The position numbers and the translations under genes are program-made. The notes under the pieces were generated by a model that saw nothing but the letters and a program-made list of their open reading frames with translations, was not told where the DNA came from and made no database searches. From positions 1-64,000 of the forward strand of contig NZ_JACHFK010000009.1 of NCBI RefSeq assembly GCF_014201805.1: a stretch of 64,000 nucleotides of DNA, given 5' to 3'. Positions 10,935-23,306 of this stretch are shown piece by piece (within the stretch, counting starts at the first letter, position 1; each line of letters opens with the position of its first letter). Origin of the DNA: Deinococcus metalli. GTDB lineage: Bacteria; Deinococcota; Deinococci; Deinococcales; Deinococcaceae.

Positions 10935-11999
10935 ATGCCCAGTATCCAGGACGTCGCCAAACTCGCCAACGTGTCCACCGCCACCGCGTCACGCGCGCTG
11001 AGCCGGCCGGACATGGTGGCGGCCGGCACGCGCGAACGGGTCGTGCAGGCCGCGCAGGAACTCGGGTACCAGCCGAACGTGCTGGCCCGCAGCCTGCGGC
11101 AGAAAGAGACCCGCACCATCGGCCTGATCGTCGCGGACATCCTCAACCCCTTCCACGCGCTAATCGCCAAGGGCGCGCAGGACGCCGCGGACCGCCACGG
11201 CTACACGGTGTTCCTGTTCAACAGCGACGAGGAACCGGCCAAGGAACTGCGCGCCATGGAGACCCTGCGCGGCCACCTGCCCACCGGCCTGATCGTGGCG
11301 CCCACCAGCGGCACCCGCGCGCACCTGCGCACCCTGCCGAACCTGCCGGTCGTGGAACTCGACCGCGTGAGTGGCCACCCCGGCACCACCACCGTGACCG
11401 TGGACAACGTGGGCGGCGCCATGGCCGCCACGCAGCACCTGATCGAACTCGGGCACCGCCGCATCGGCATGATCGTGGGGCAGCAGGACATCAGCACCGC
11501 CATCGACCGCCACGACGGCTACCGCGCCGCGCTGAAACGCGCCCACCTGAACTACGACTCTGCCCTGGTCCTGCCCGGCCACCACCGTGAGGACGACGGC
11601 TACCGCGCCGCCCGCCACCTGCTGACCCTGCCCGAGCCGGAGCGCCCCACCGCGCTGTTCGTCGGCAACAACGAGATGACGGTCGGGGCCGTGCTGGCTG
11701 CCCGCGAACTGAACCTCGACATTCCCCACGACGTCTCGATCGTCGGCTTCGACGACTCGCGCTGGGCGCAGACGATGTCCCCTCCCCTGACGGTGATCGC
11801 ACAGCCCGCGTACGACCTGGGCCGCCTCGCGTGCGAGCACCTGATCGGCCAGCTGGGCGTGGCCCACCCCGCCACACCCGTGCGCGTACAGCTCCAGACC
11901 GAACTCGTGATCCGCAATTCCACCGGTCCGCCCCACACGGCCGACCATGCCAAGCGCTCCTCCCGTCCATCCCTCGGCCCCTCGCCCCACTCACGTTAA
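10935..11999 (+). CDS. LacI-family sugar-responsive repressor
   Basis: 354 residues. N-terminal helix-turn-helix and hinge (SIQDVAKLANVSTATASRAL ... LARSLRQ, residues 2-58), then a periplasmic-binding-protein-like effector domain (TIGLIVADILNPFHA onward). It should repress the downstream ABC transporter until a sugar binds; an exact LacI-type operator precedes it. ATG at 10935 is preferred over a GTG 12 nt upstream because it gives the family's MxSIxDVA start and has GAGGTG about 10 nt before it. The last about 25 residues are Ser/Pro-rich and probably disordered. The transporter binding protein starts 11 bp after its stop. Confidence 0.92.
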   Translation: MPSIQDVAKLANVSTATASRALSRPDMVAAGTRERVVQAAQELGYQPNVLARSLRQKETRTIGLIVADILNPFHALIAKGAQDAADRHGYTVFLFNSDEEPAKELRAMETLRGHLPTGLIVAPTSGTRAHLRTLPNLPVVELDRVSGHPGTTTVTVDNVGGAMAATQHLIELGHRRIGMIVGQQDISTAIDRHDGYRAALKRAHLNYDSALVLPGHHREDDGYRAARHLLTLPEPERPTALFVGNNEMTVGAVLAARELNLDIPHDVSIVGFDDSRWAQTMSPPLTVIAQPAYDLGRLACEHLIGQLGVAHPATPVRVQLQTELVIRNSTGPPHTADHAKRSSRPSLGPSPHSR

Positions 12000-12010
12000 G
12001 GAGATCCACC

Positions 12011-13021
12011 ATGCAAAAAGCCAAAGTGTTCGCCGCCACCGCCACCCTCGCCCTGACCGCCGCCGCGGTCGTCACCAGCGCCCTGGCCCAGGGCTCGCAG
12101 CCCATCATCGGCCTGATCACCAAGACCGATACCAACCCCTTCTTCGTGAAGATGAAAGAGGGCGCGCAGAAGGAAGCGACCCGCCTGGGCGCCAAGCTGA
12201 TGACCGGCGCCGGCAAGAGCGACGGCGACAACGCCGGCCAGGTCACCGCCATCGAGAACATGGTCGCGGCGGGCGCCAAGACCATCCTGATCACGCCCAG
12301 CGACTCCAAGGCCATCGTGCCGGCCATCGCCAAGGCCCGCGCCGCCGGCGTGATGGTGATCGCGCTGGACTCCCCCACCGAGCCCGCCAGCGCCGTGGAC
12401 GCCCTGTTCGCCACCAACAACTACAACGCCGGCCTGCTGATCGGCCAGTGGGCGAAGAAGACCATGGGCAGCAAGAAGGCCGTCATCGCCACCCTCGACC
12501 TGTTCCCCGGCCAGCCGGTGGGCATCGCGCGCCACAACGGCTTCCTGGAGGGCTTCGGCGTGGCCGGCGTGACCTCCAAGAGCATGAGCCAGGTGAACAC
12601 CAGCGTCGCGTGCGCCCAGGACTCCTTCGGTGACCAGGCCAAGGGCCAGACCGCCATGGAGAACTGCCTCCAGAAGAACCCGGACATCAACCTCGTGTAC
12701 ACCATCAACGAGCCCGCCGCCGCCGGCGCGTACCAGGCGCTCAAGGCCGCCGGCAAGGAAAAGGACGTGCTGATCGTCTCGGTGGACGGCGGCTGCGCCG
12801 GCGTGCGCAACGTGGAGGCCGGCGTGATCGGCGCGACCAGCCAGCAGTATCCGCTGAAGATGGCCTCCATGGGCGTCGCGGCGGGCGTCAACTACGCCAA
12901 GACCGGCAAGAAGGTCAGCGGCTACACCGACACCGGCGTGAACCTGATCACCAACAAGCCCGCCGCCGGCGTCAAGAGCCAGACCGGCAAGTACGGCCTG
13001 GCGAACTGCTGGGGTCAGTAA
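12011..13021 (+). CDS. Sugar ABC transporter binding protein (FrcB-like)
   Basis: 336 residues, exported: signal peptide of about 26 residues (MQKAKVFAATATLALTAAA, cleavage near SALA-Q), then a periplasmic binding protein of the RbsB/FrcB pentose-hexose class (PIIGLITKTDTNPFF, NNYNAGLLIGQWAKK, VSVDGGCAGVRNVEAG). Captures the sugar for the membrane complex encoded next. An AGGAGATCC ribosome site precedes the ATG. Sugar not certain: a single-domain ATPase partner favours the fructose/mannose/ribose Frc type; a ribokinase gene lies 4 kb downstream. Confidence 0.9.
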   Translation: MQKAKVFAATATLALTAAAVVTSALAQGSQPIIGLITKTDTNPFFVKMKEGAQKEATRLGAKLMTGAGKSDGDNAGQVTAIENMVAAGAKTILITPSDSKAIVPAIAKARAAGVMVIALDSPTEPASAVDALFATNNYNAGLLIGQWAKKTMGSKKAVIATLDLFPGQPVGIARHNGFLEGFGVAGVTSKSMSQVNTSVACAQDSFGDQAKGQTAMENCLQKNPDINLVYTINEPAAAGAYQALKAAGKEKDVLIVSVDGGCAGVRNVEAGVIGATSQQYPLKMASMGVAAGVNYAKTGKKVSGYTDTGVNLITNKPAAGVKSQTGKYGLANCWGQ

Positions 13022-13075
13022 GTCCCGGCGCCGCCCCCGCGCTGCGCCCCAGATAGACCTGTCGTTCCGTCAGCG

Positions 13076-13115
13076 GAGCTACGGACTCGCGGCCCTGAGC
13101 CGCGGGCCGTAGCTC
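13076..13115 (+). other. Intercistronic stem-loop in the sugar ABC operon
   Basis: GAGCTACGG (13076-13084) pairs with CCGTAGCTC (13107-13115), and CGCGG (13088-13092) with CCGCG (13100-13104). No T run follows. Placed between the binding-protein and permease genes, it probably protects the upstream message so that more binding protein than permease is made. The rest of 13022-13253 has no ORF. Confidence 0.65.
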
Positions 13116-13253
13116 TCGCCACACCTGAACGCCGGAAGTGGCATGCTGTAGCCACACCAGCTGTCCGCCCCACGCCTCCCGCACGCCCGTCCGGGTGTCC
13201 GACTGTCGGCCGTGTCCGCTGAGCCTTTTTTCTCCCCTGATCCGGAGCGCACC

Positions 13254-14230
13254 ATGACCCAACCCACCACTGCACCACCGGCCAAGAGCGGCTTCCAGAT
13301 GCCCAGCCTGAGCACCCTGGGCCCGCTGATCGCGCTTCTGCTGGCCTGCATCTTCTTCGCCACCCAGTCCGACCGCTTCCTGACCGGCAACACGCTGTCG
13401 CTGGTCCTCAAGCAGATCTCGTACGTCGCCGTGCTCGCCATCGGGCAGACGCTGATCATCCTGACTGCCGGGATCGACCTGAGCTGCGGCGTGATCATGG
13501 CGCTGGGCAGCATGGTCATGACCAAACTGGCCGTCGAGCAGGGCGTGCCGGCGGTGCTGGCGATCCTGCTGGGCCTGGCCCTGACCACCGTAATCGGCGG
13601 CCTGAACGGCGTGCTGATCACCCGGCTGCGGTTGCCGCCGTTCATCGCCACGCTGGGCATGTACGGCATCGTGTTCGCCACCACGCAGATCTACTCCAAC
13701 GCGCAGACCATCAACAACCTGCCGCCCGCGCTGAACTTCCTGGGCAACACCTTCAACGTGCTGGGCGTGCCGTTCACCTTCGGCGCGGTGCTGATGGTGC
13801 TGCTGTTCGCGCTGGCGTGGTTCTTCCTGGGCAGCACCGCCACCGGCCGCCACGTGTACGCGCTGGGCAACAACCCCGAGGCCGTGCGCCTGAGCGGCAT
13901 CTTCACGGACCGCCTGCTGATCGGCGTGTACGCCACCGCCGGGCTGTTCTACGGCATCGCGGCGCTGATCCTGGTCGGCCGCGTCGGCGCCGGCGACCCG
14001 AACGCCGGGCAGACCGAGAACCTGGAGAGCATCACGGCCGCCGTGCTGGGCGGCACCAGCCTCTTCGGCGGACGCGGCAACGTGCTGGGCACGCTGCTGG
14101 GCGCCATCATCGTCGGCGTGTTCCGCGTGGGCCTGACGCTGGCGGGCGTGAACTCCGTCTACCAGGTGCTGATCACGGGCATCCTGATCATCCTGGCCGT
14201 CGCCACCGACCAGTTCTCCCGGAGGAAGTC

Positions 14231-14234
<4 letters not shown>
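13254..14234 (+). CDS. Sugar ABC transporter permease (FrcC-like)
   Basis: 326-residue membrane protein of the BPD_transp_2 (ribose/galactose) family with about eight to ten hydrophobic segments. Typical blocks: GQTLIILTAGIDLSCGVIMALGS, FIATLGMYGI, GRHVYALGNNPEAVRLSGI and the late GGTSLFGGRGNVLGTLLGA. Forms the channel with a second copy of itself and the ATPase. ATG at 13254 has GGAG upstream; an earlier in-frame start would add 14 residues. Its stop overlaps the ATPase start (ATGA), so the two are coupled. Confidence 0.92.
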
Positions 14235-15067
<833 letters not shown>

Positions 15068-15078
15068 CGGCTTACGTG

Positions 15079-15113
15079 AACGCGCCCGCCGGTCGCTGCC
15101 GGGCGGGCGCGTT
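15079..15113. terminator. Bidirectional stem-loop between convergent genes
   Basis: Perfect 12-bp inverted repeat (15079-15090 / 15102-15113) with an 11-base loop. It is just after the ATPase stop and 15 bp beyond the stop of the convergent repeat protein. Confidence 0.7.
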
Positions 15114-15127
15114 GGCGTTCAGGGTCT

Positions 15128-15613
15128 TCAGCGGCGCGTGCTGGCCGCGTGTTCCCGCTGCGTCCACACGCGGTACGCGCCGACGGCCAGGATTGCCGCG
15201 AGCGGCAGCGGCACGTCCCCCAGGCTCACCCGGATGTCCAGGCCCTGCGTGAACGATCCGAAGCGGCCGCGCACCTCGTCTTCTTCCCGGTTCAGGACGA
15301 CGTCCACGCCCTCGGTGAAGGTGCCGTAGTGCCCGGTCGCGCCCTCCGGCGTGAAGGTCAGCACGGCGTCCAGCCCGTCGGTGTAGCCGCCCAGGTGCAG
15401 CAGCAGTTGCCCACCCGCGACCTCGGCGCGCACGTCGAAGCCGTCGGTGAATGACCCCACGCGGCCTTCCAGCGCGCCGCGGCCCAGGCCCACGACGACG
15501 TTGTGCCCGTCCGTGAAGGTGCCGATCCGGCCGCGCAGCTGATGACCGTCCCATTCCCCGTTCAGATCCAGACCGGCGGTGAACCCGCCCAGGCGACCCT
15601 GCAAAGCGCTCAT
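15128..15613 (-). CDS. Six-fold 22-residue repeat protein, unknown function
   Basis: 161 residues built of six repeats. The aromatic of the motif G-x-G-x-[F/Y]-T-x-G-x-[D/N] falls at residues 11, 33, 55, 77, 99 and 121, exactly 22 apart. The following T, G and D/N keep the same register. Each repeat alternates polar and hydrophobic residues as in beta hairpins (GRVGSFTDGFDVRAEV). A short hydrophobic segment (about 134-147, VPLPLAAILAVGAYRVW) and a basic tail end the protein, suggesting a membrane-anchored beta domain. No signal peptide. I recognise no family. ATG at 15613 is supported by TACAGT 6 nt upstream. A real gene is very likely; function unknown. Confidence 0.8.
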   Translation of the reverse strand: MSALQGRLGGFTAGLDLNGEWDGHQLRGRIGTFTDGHNVVVGLGRGALEGRVGSFTDGFDVRAEVAGGQLLLHLGGYTDGLDAVLTFTPEGATGHYGTFTEGVDVVLNREEDEVRGRFGSFTQGLDIRVSLGDVPLPLAAILAVGAYRVWTQREHAASTRR

Positions 15614-15619
15614 GACCCC

Positions 15620-15625
15620 ACTGTA
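15620..15625 (-). promoter_or_regulatory. Leaderless -10 box of the 22-residue repeat gene
   Basis: TACAGT on the minus strand, 6 nt before the ATG at 15613; it decides that start over an ATG 30 nt upstream. Confidence 0.55.
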
Positions 15626-15719
15626 GGCGGCGTCATCTGGCAAAACCCTGACGGCGCGCCAGAAACAGCGCCCACCACACCCATGAAGGGAGGGTGAGCG
15701 CCGGGGGCCGAGCGCCGGA

Positions 15720-16970
15720 TTACAGCTCCAGCAGGATACGCGCCGGGTCTTCCAGCAGGTTCTTGATCATCACCAGGAACTGCACGGCTTCCTTGCCGTC
15801 GATGATGCGGTGGTCGTACGACAGCGCGAGGTACATCATCGGAGCGATCACGACCTGCCCACTGACGGCAATCGGCCGCTCGATGATGTTGTGCATGCCC
15901 AGGATGGCGCTCTGCGGGGCGTTGATGATCGGGGTGCTCATCATGGAGCCGAAGGTGCCGCCGTTCGTGATGCTGAAGGTGCCGCCGCTCATGTCCTCGA
16001 GGGTCAGCTTGCCACCCTTGGCCTTCTGCGCGAACTCCGCGATGCCCTTCTCGATGGCCGCGAGGCTGAGCTGCTCGGTGTCGCGCAGGATCGGCACGAC
16101 CAGCCCGCGCTCGGACGCCACCGCGATACCGATGTCGTAGTACCCGTGGTAGATGATGTCCTTGCCGTCCACGCTGGCGTTCACCATCGGGAAGGCCTTG
16201 AGGGCCTCGGTCGCGGCGCGCACGAACAGGCTCATGAAGCCGAGTTTCACGCCGTGCTTGGCCACGAACTGGTCCTGGTACTTCTTGCGCAGGTCCATGG
16301 CCGGCTTCATGTTCACCTCGTTGAAGGTGGTCAGCAGCGCGGCCGTGTTCTGCACCTCCTTGAGGCGCTCGGCGATCCGGGCGCGGATGCGCGTCATGGA
16401 CACCCGCTGCTCCGTGCGCGGCCCGGCCGGCAGGGCGGCCGCGGCGGCAGGCGCGGGCGTGGTCGCCGCCTTCATGCTGGCGGGCTCGGCGGCCGACTGC
16501 GGCCCCTGGTAGGTCAGGCCCCCCTGCGCCGCCACCACCGCGTCTTCCTTGGTGATGTTGCCCTTCGGGCCGGTGGCGGGAATGGTCGCCGGGTCAAGGC
16601 CCTGCTCGGTCACGACCTTGCGCACCGCCGGGGACAGGTCGTCGCGGCGCGTGGCCTCGTTCGCGGCCGCAGCGGGCGCCACCTGGGCGGGGGTGGCCGG
16701 AGTGGCCGCGGCGGCCGGAACCGGGGCGGCGCTGCCCGCGTCGCCCAGCGTGCCCAGCAGCTCCTCGCTGAGCACCGTGTCGCCCTCGTTTTTCAGGACA
16801 TTCGCGAGCACCCCGTCCTGCTGCGCCTGGATCTCGAGGACGACCTTGTCCGTCTCGATCTCGGCCAGCAGGTCGCCGCGCTTCACGGCCTCGCCAGGTT
16901 GCTTGTGCCACGCGAGCAGGGTGCCCTCGCTGACCGACTCGCTGAACACGGGAACTTTGATATCCGCCAT
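15720..16970 (-). CDS. sucB: 2-oxoglutarate dehydrogenase E2 (dihydrolipoyl succinyltransferase)
   Basis: 416 residues, core of the 2-oxoglutarate dehydrogenase complex in the TCA cycle. Order: one lipoyl domain (1-77, lipoylated K42 in ETDKVVLE), an Ala/Pro linker, the E3/E1-binding domain ([18 protein letters not shown]), a second Ala-rich linker, then the catalytic domain ending in [10 protein letters not shown] and the characteristic LLEL C terminus. [13 protein letters not shown] marks it as the succinyl rather than acetyl type. The start at 16970 gives MADIKVP; a TAGAAT box lies 10 nt upstream. sucA is on the same strand but two genes away. Confidence 0.94.
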   Translation of the reverse strand: MADIKVPVFSESVSEGTLLAWHKQPGEAVKRGDLLAEIETDKVVLEIQAQQDGVLANVLKNEGDTVLSEELLGTLGDAGSAAPVPAAAATPATPAQVAPAAAANEATRRDDLSPAVRKVVTEQGLDPATIPATGPKGNITKEDAVVAAQGGLTYQGPQSAAEPASMKAATTPAPAAAAALPAGPRTEQRVSMTRIRARIAERLKEVQNTAALLTTFNEVNMKPAMDLRKKYQDQFVAKHGVKLGFMSLFVRAATEALKAFPMVNASVDGKDIIYHGYYDIGIAVASERGLVVPILRDTEQLSLAAIEKGIAEFAQKAKGGKLTLEDMSGGTFSITNGGTFGSMMSTPIINAPQSAILGMHNIIERPIAVSGQVVIAPMMYLALSYDHRIIDGKEAVQFLVMIKNLLEDPARILLEL

Positions 16971-16980
16971 AACGCCCCGG

Positions 16981-16986
16981 ATTCTA
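16981..16986 (-). promoter_or_regulatory. -10 box of sucB
   Basis: TAGAAT on the minus strand with a 10-nt leader to the ATG, so sucB does not depend on read-through from sucA. Confidence 0.5.
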
Positions 16987-17048
16987 CCCTGCCCCCGCGT
17001 GTGACTGACGCGGGAACGGCGCGCGGAGTGAACACAGTGCACGGAAGT

Positions 17049-17957
17049 TCAGCCCTGGAATCTGTAGCCCATGTCCCCCCTGGTCGGCAGGTGCCCGTAC
17101 CCAGCGGGCCGCGTGACGCGCAGGCTCGCAGCCCGGACGGCGAAGGCCACGGCGTCCGGCAGGCGGGCACCTCCGGCCAGGGCGGCCGCCAGCGCTCCGT
17201 TGAAGGTGTCCCCGGCGGCGACGGTGGACACGGCCTGCACGGGCGGCGCGGAGAAGGTCTGCTCGCCGTCGCGGTCCAGCAGCAGGGCGCCCTGCGCGCC
17301 GCGTTTGACAATGACGTGCCGCACGCCCCGGTCCAGCAGCGTGTGCGCGGCGGCGCGCACGTCGTCCTGCCCGCTGAGCGTCCGGGCCTCGTGTTCGTTG
17401 GGCGTGAGGAGGTCCACGGCGGCCAGCAGGTCGGCCGGCAGGGACGGCGCGGCGGGCGCAGGGTCGAGGATGACCGTCACCCCGGCGGCGCGGGCGCGCC
17501 GGGCGGCCTCCACGGTCACGTCCAGCGGCACCTCCAGTTGCAGCAGCAGGGCGTGGGCACCGGGCAGCGCGGCGTCCAGAGCGGCCAGCTCCGGCGCGCC
17601 CACCAGCGCGTTCGCGCCGCCGTGCAGCGTGATGGTGTTCTCGCCGTCCGGGGCGATGTGGATATAGGCCTGCCCGGTCGCGGTGTCCGCGATCCGGCGC
17701 ACGTGGCCCACGTCCACGCCACGGTCACGCAGCGCGTCCAGCAACCGTTCTCCGGCGTCGTCGGTGCCGACCGCGCCGATCATGCGGGTGGGCGTGCCCA
17801 GGGCCGCACACGCCGCCGCCTGATTCGCGCCCTTCCCGCCGGGCATGTGCTCCAGCCCCAGCGAGTGCATGGTCTCGCCGGCGCGGGGCAGGTGCGGCAC
17901 GCGCAGCAGGATGTCGAGGTTCAGGCTGCCCAGGACGAGCACGGTGGCGCGGGTCAT
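17049..17957 (-). CDS. rbsK: Ribokinase (PfkB family)
   Basis: 302 residues. Ribokinase phosphorylates D-ribose at O5 with ATP. Signatures: N-terminal GSLNLDILLRVPHLPRAGET with PGGKGANQAA (PfkB signature 1), NEHEA, and the catalytic-base block VSTVAAGDTFNGAL (D of GDTF). Length and motifs fit ribokinase better than fructokinase, but a related sugar kinase cannot be excluded. It lies between sucB and a divergent membrane gene rather than with the sugar transporter 2 kb away, though it may serve the same substrate. Confidence 0.88.
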   Translation of the reverse strand: MTRATVLVLGSLNLDILLRVPHLPRAGETMHSLGLEHMPGGKGANQAAACAALGTPTRMIGAVGTDDAGERLLDALRDRGVDVGHVRRIADTATGQAYIHIAPDGENTITLHGGANALVGAPELAALDAALPGAHALLLQLEVPLDVTVEAARRARAAGVTVILDPAPAAPSLPADLLAAVDLLTPNEHEARTLSGQDDVRAAAHTLLDRGVRHVIVKRGAQGALLLDRDGEQTFSAPPVQAVSTVAAGDTFNGALAAALAGGARLPDAVAFAVRAASLRVTRPAGYGHLPTRGDMGYRFQG

Positions 17958-18039
17958 GGACTCAGTCTGTCATCCCCTGGCGAATCCTGCCGTCTGCCAC
18001 AATGCGGCCTGAACCCGACCCGTGGATCCTGGAGGACGC

Positions 18040-18729
18040 ATGAGTGAGCCCACGCTTCAGACGCCGACCCTCACGGAGCACCCTGGCACCAGCGACGCGG
18101 TGCGCGCCCAGATTCTCGCCACCGAACACTGGAGTCTGCTGGCCACCCGCTCGCTCACGTGGACCGAGACCTTCAGCCGTGCGGGCATGTTCCTGACGGT
18201 CGTGTCCGGTGCCGTCGTGGCCCTCGCGCTGGTGGGCAACGCCACCGCGTTCGGCCCCGCCTTCCGGGGCTTCGCGCTGCTGCTGTTACCGGTCGTCCTG
18301 CTCATCGGCCTCCTGACCTACGCCCGCCTGAGCGACGCGAACCTCGAGGAAATCGGGCTATTGATCGGCATGAACCGGCTCCGGCATGCCTATCTGGAAA
18401 TTGCCCCGGAACTCACGCCGTACTTTGTGACCGGCCTCCACGACGACGAGGCCGGCATCGCGCAGACGTACGGCACGGTGTTCCACCGGTACACCGGCTA
18501 CAGCGTCATTCAGGCGCTGTCCGGAACGCCGGAACTCGTGGGCCTGATCACCGCCGTGACCGCAGGCGTGCTCGGCGAACTGGTCACGGGCAGCGTGGGC
18601 GGATCGGAGCGGGCAAGCGTCGTGACCGGGATCATCTGCGGCGTGGCTCTGGCGGCCGCGCTGATGCTGCGGACCCTGCGCCGTTACGCACGGGCCCGCC
18701 GTGCGTATCAGCCACGGTTTCCGTCCTGA
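18040..18729 (+). CDS. Four-helix membrane protein, unknown function
   Basis: 229 residues with hydrophobic segments at about 48-70, 75-96, 168-190 and 195-212; the soluble middle part (ARLSDANLEEIGLLIGMNRLRHAYLEI) contains a polar helix. No recognised motif or catalytic residues. GGAGG lies 4 nt before the ATG at 18040. It is on the plus strand between minus-strand rbsK and sucA and converges on sucA, whose stop is 16 bp away. Conserved-looking composition supports a real gene; function unknown. Confidence 0.78.
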   Translation: MSEPTLQTPTLTEHPGTSDAVRAQILATEHWSLLATRSLTWTETFSRAGMFLTVVSGAVVALALVGNATAFGPAFRGFALLLLPVVLLIGLLTYARLSDANLEEIGLLIGMNRLRHAYLEIAPELTPYFVTGLHDDEAGIAQTYGTVFHRYTGYSVIQALSGTPELVGLITAVTAGVLGELVTGSVGGSERASVVTGIICGVALAAALMLRTLRRYARARRAYQPRFPS

Positions 18730-18745
18730 GCCCAACCGACTGGCT

Positions 18746-21598
<2,853 letters not shown>

Positions 21599-21608
21599 AA
21601 CGCCTCCC

Positions 21609-21614
21609 AGCATA
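21609..21614 (-). promoter_or_regulatory. -10 box of sucA
   Basis: TATGCT on the minus strand; the 10-nt leader contains the GGGAGG ribosome site. Confidence 0.55.
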
Positions 21615-21759
21615 CCCCTGCGCCCCGGACGGAATGGCACGGGGCGCCGCTTTGCCCCCAGTGTTCCTGACGCCGTGACCGCCCCTGACCGGCGCGTCAG
21701 CCCCGCCTCCTTTAGACGGCCCCCACGTGCGCGGCGCGGCGGGCGCGCAGCATGGGCGC

Positions 21760-22638
21760 ATGACCCTGCACGCGGCCCGGCCCGAGTTCCTCGACCTCTT
21801 CCCCGACGGCGCGCAGCCCGAACAGCTCGGCAGCGGCTATACCTGGACGGAAGGCCCGGCCTACGTGCCGTCGCGCGGCGTGGTGGTGTTCAGCGACGTG
21901 CGGCAGAACCGCACGTGGTCGTACTCGGACAGCGGGGAGTTGCGGGAGGAGATGAACCCCAGCCACCACCAGAACGGCCACTGCGTGGACGCGCAGGGCC
22001 GCCTGATCGCGTGCTCGCACGGGCAGCGGGCGCTGCTGCGCCAGGAGCAGGGCGGCTCGTGGACGGTGCTGGCCGACTCGTTCGAGGGCAAGAAGCTGAG
22101 TTCCCCGAACGACGTGGCGCTGCACCCCGACGGCAGCCTGTGGTTCACCGACCCTACCTACGGCATCGACAAGCCCGAGGAGGGGTACGGCGGCACGCGC
22201 GAGCAGGCCGGCAACTACGTGTACCGCCTCGCTCCGGACGGCACCCTGACGGCGCCCATCCGCGACCGGGACAAGCCGAACGGGCTGGTCTTCGCGTCGG
22301 CGGACACGCTGCTGCTGGCTGACACCGGCAAGGACGCCGCCACGTACCGCTACGCGGTGACCCCGGACGGGCAGGCCACGCTGGCCGGTGAACACTTCCG
22401 CGTGTCCCCCGGCAAGACCGACGGCCTGCGCGTGGACGAGGCCGGCCGCATCTGGAGCAGCGCCGGGGACGGCGTGCACGTCCTGACGCACGACGGTGAG
22501 GAACTCGGACGGATTCCGTTCCCGGAGACCGTGGCGAACGTGTGCTTCGGGGGCCCGGACGGCACCACCCTGTACGTGACGGCCACCACCGGCTTCTGGC
22601 GCATTCCCACCCGCACCCGCGCGCTGGCGTGGCGCTGA
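21760..22638 (+). CDS. SMP-30/gluconolactonase-family enzyme
   Basis: 292 residues, six-bladed beta-propeller lactonase family that opens sugar lactones with a divalent metal. Motifs: YTWTEGPAYVP (metal-ligand Glu), SSPNDVALHPDGSLWFTDPTYGI (N and D ligands), and KPNGLVFASADTLLLADTGKD. No signal peptide, so cytosolic. Start chosen at the ATG at 21760 that begins the conserved region; a GTG 33 nt upstream is possible. Its substrate is unknown; it is near ribokinase and the sugar transporter but not in an operon with them. Confidence 0.85.
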   Translation: MTLHAARPEFLDLFPDGAQPEQLGSGYTWTEGPAYVPSRGVVVFSDVRQNRTWSYSDSGELREEMNPSHHQNGHCVDAQGRLIACSHGQRALLRQEQGGSWTVLADSFEGKKLSSPNDVALHPDGSLWFTDPTYGIDKPEEGYGGTREQAGNYVYRLAPDGTLTAPIRDRDKPNGLVFASADTLLLADTGKDAATYRYAVTPDGQATLAGEHFRVSPGKTDGLRVDEAGRIWSSAGDGVHVLTHDGEELGRIPFPETVANVCFGGPDGTTLYVTATTGFWRIPTRTRALAWR

Positions 22639-22651
22639 GGAGAGGTCAGGG

Positions 22652-22657
22652 TAAGAT
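22652..22657 (+). promoter_or_regulatory. Leaderless -10 box of the 79-residue membrane gene
   Basis: TAAGAT, 6 nt before the ATG at 22664. Confidence 0.55.
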
Positions 22658-22663
22658 GCGCCC

Positions 22664-22903
22664 ATGCGTATCCTGTCCCGGCTGCTGGTCCTGGTGGGCG
22701 TCATCGTGATCGTGGTGTCGGCCGTGCTGCTCGGCAAGGACGTGATCGACATCAACCAGCTGCACGCGGTCGCCAACGCCAACCGCAGCACGAACTTCCC
22801 CAGCCCGCTGAACAACGTGCTGATCACCTACGGGCTGTCGGTGGTGGGCGCGTTCCTGACCGGCCTGGGCGTCAGCATGCCCAAGGGCCGTACTCGGCCC
22901 TGA
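22664..22903 (+). CDS. Small two-helix membrane protein
   Basis: 79 residues: hydrophobic helix at about 5-25 (LSRLLVLVGVIVIVVSAVLLG), a 28-residue polar loop, a second helix at about 50-70, and a short basic tail (PKGRTRP). No family recognised. The leaderless box and codon use support a real gene. Located 25 bp after the gluconolactonase-like gene and converging on the MliC-like gene. Function unknown. Confidence 0.68.
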   Translation: MRILSRLLVLVGVIVIVVSAVLLGKDVIDINQLHAVANANRSTNFPSPLNNVLITYGLSVVGAFLTGLGVSMPKGRTRP

Positions 22904-22912
22904 GCGCGGCCG

Positions 22913-23248
22913 TCAGCGCAGGGGCCGGCACCCGCTGAGCTGCACGCGGCCCGTCGCGTTGTCGCGCAGCGAGGACGTCCCGCCCTGCGTGGCCCACGTG
23001 ACCCGGTCGTTGCGGAACGATCCGCCGGGCATCAGCGACAGGGTGGTCGTGCGGCCGGCAAAACTCACGATGGCGGTGTCACCCATCGGCGTGACCTGCA
23101 CGCGCACGCCGCCCTGGCAGACGTAGGTGACCGGTCGGGGCCGGGGCAGGCCATCCGCCCCGGCGGACCCGGCCACGCCGAGCAGGGCCAACGTGCCGAG
23201 CAGCGCGGCAAGACTCCGGCGGGCGCCGGACCGTTCAGACATAGACAT
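22913..23248 (-). CDS. MliC-like C-type lysozyme inhibitor domain protein
   Basis: 111 residues: signal peptide (ARRSLAALLGTLALLGVAGSAGA, cleavage near residue 32), then a small beta domain beginning YVCQGGVRVQVTPMGDTAIVSF and ending with RVTWATQGGTSSLRDN and a final Cys. The Y-x-C ... W-x-x-x-G-x-x-x-L pattern and a closing Cys suggest the MliC/PliC fold that inhibits host C-type lysozymes; the match is by eye. An alternative start two codons downstream is possible. A GATGCT box 6 nt upstream fits the leaderless pattern. Confidence 0.65.
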   Translation of the reverse strand: MSMSERSGARRSLAALLGTLALLGVAGSAGADGLPRPRPVTYVCQGGVRVQVTPMGDTAIVSFAGRTTTLSLMPGGSFRNDRVTWATQGGTSSLRDNATGRVQLSGCRPLR

Positions 23249-23306
23249 GCGGGGAGCATCCCACGCGCCCCGAAGGGCGGGGTGAGGGAACGCTGAACGG
23301 CCGGCC

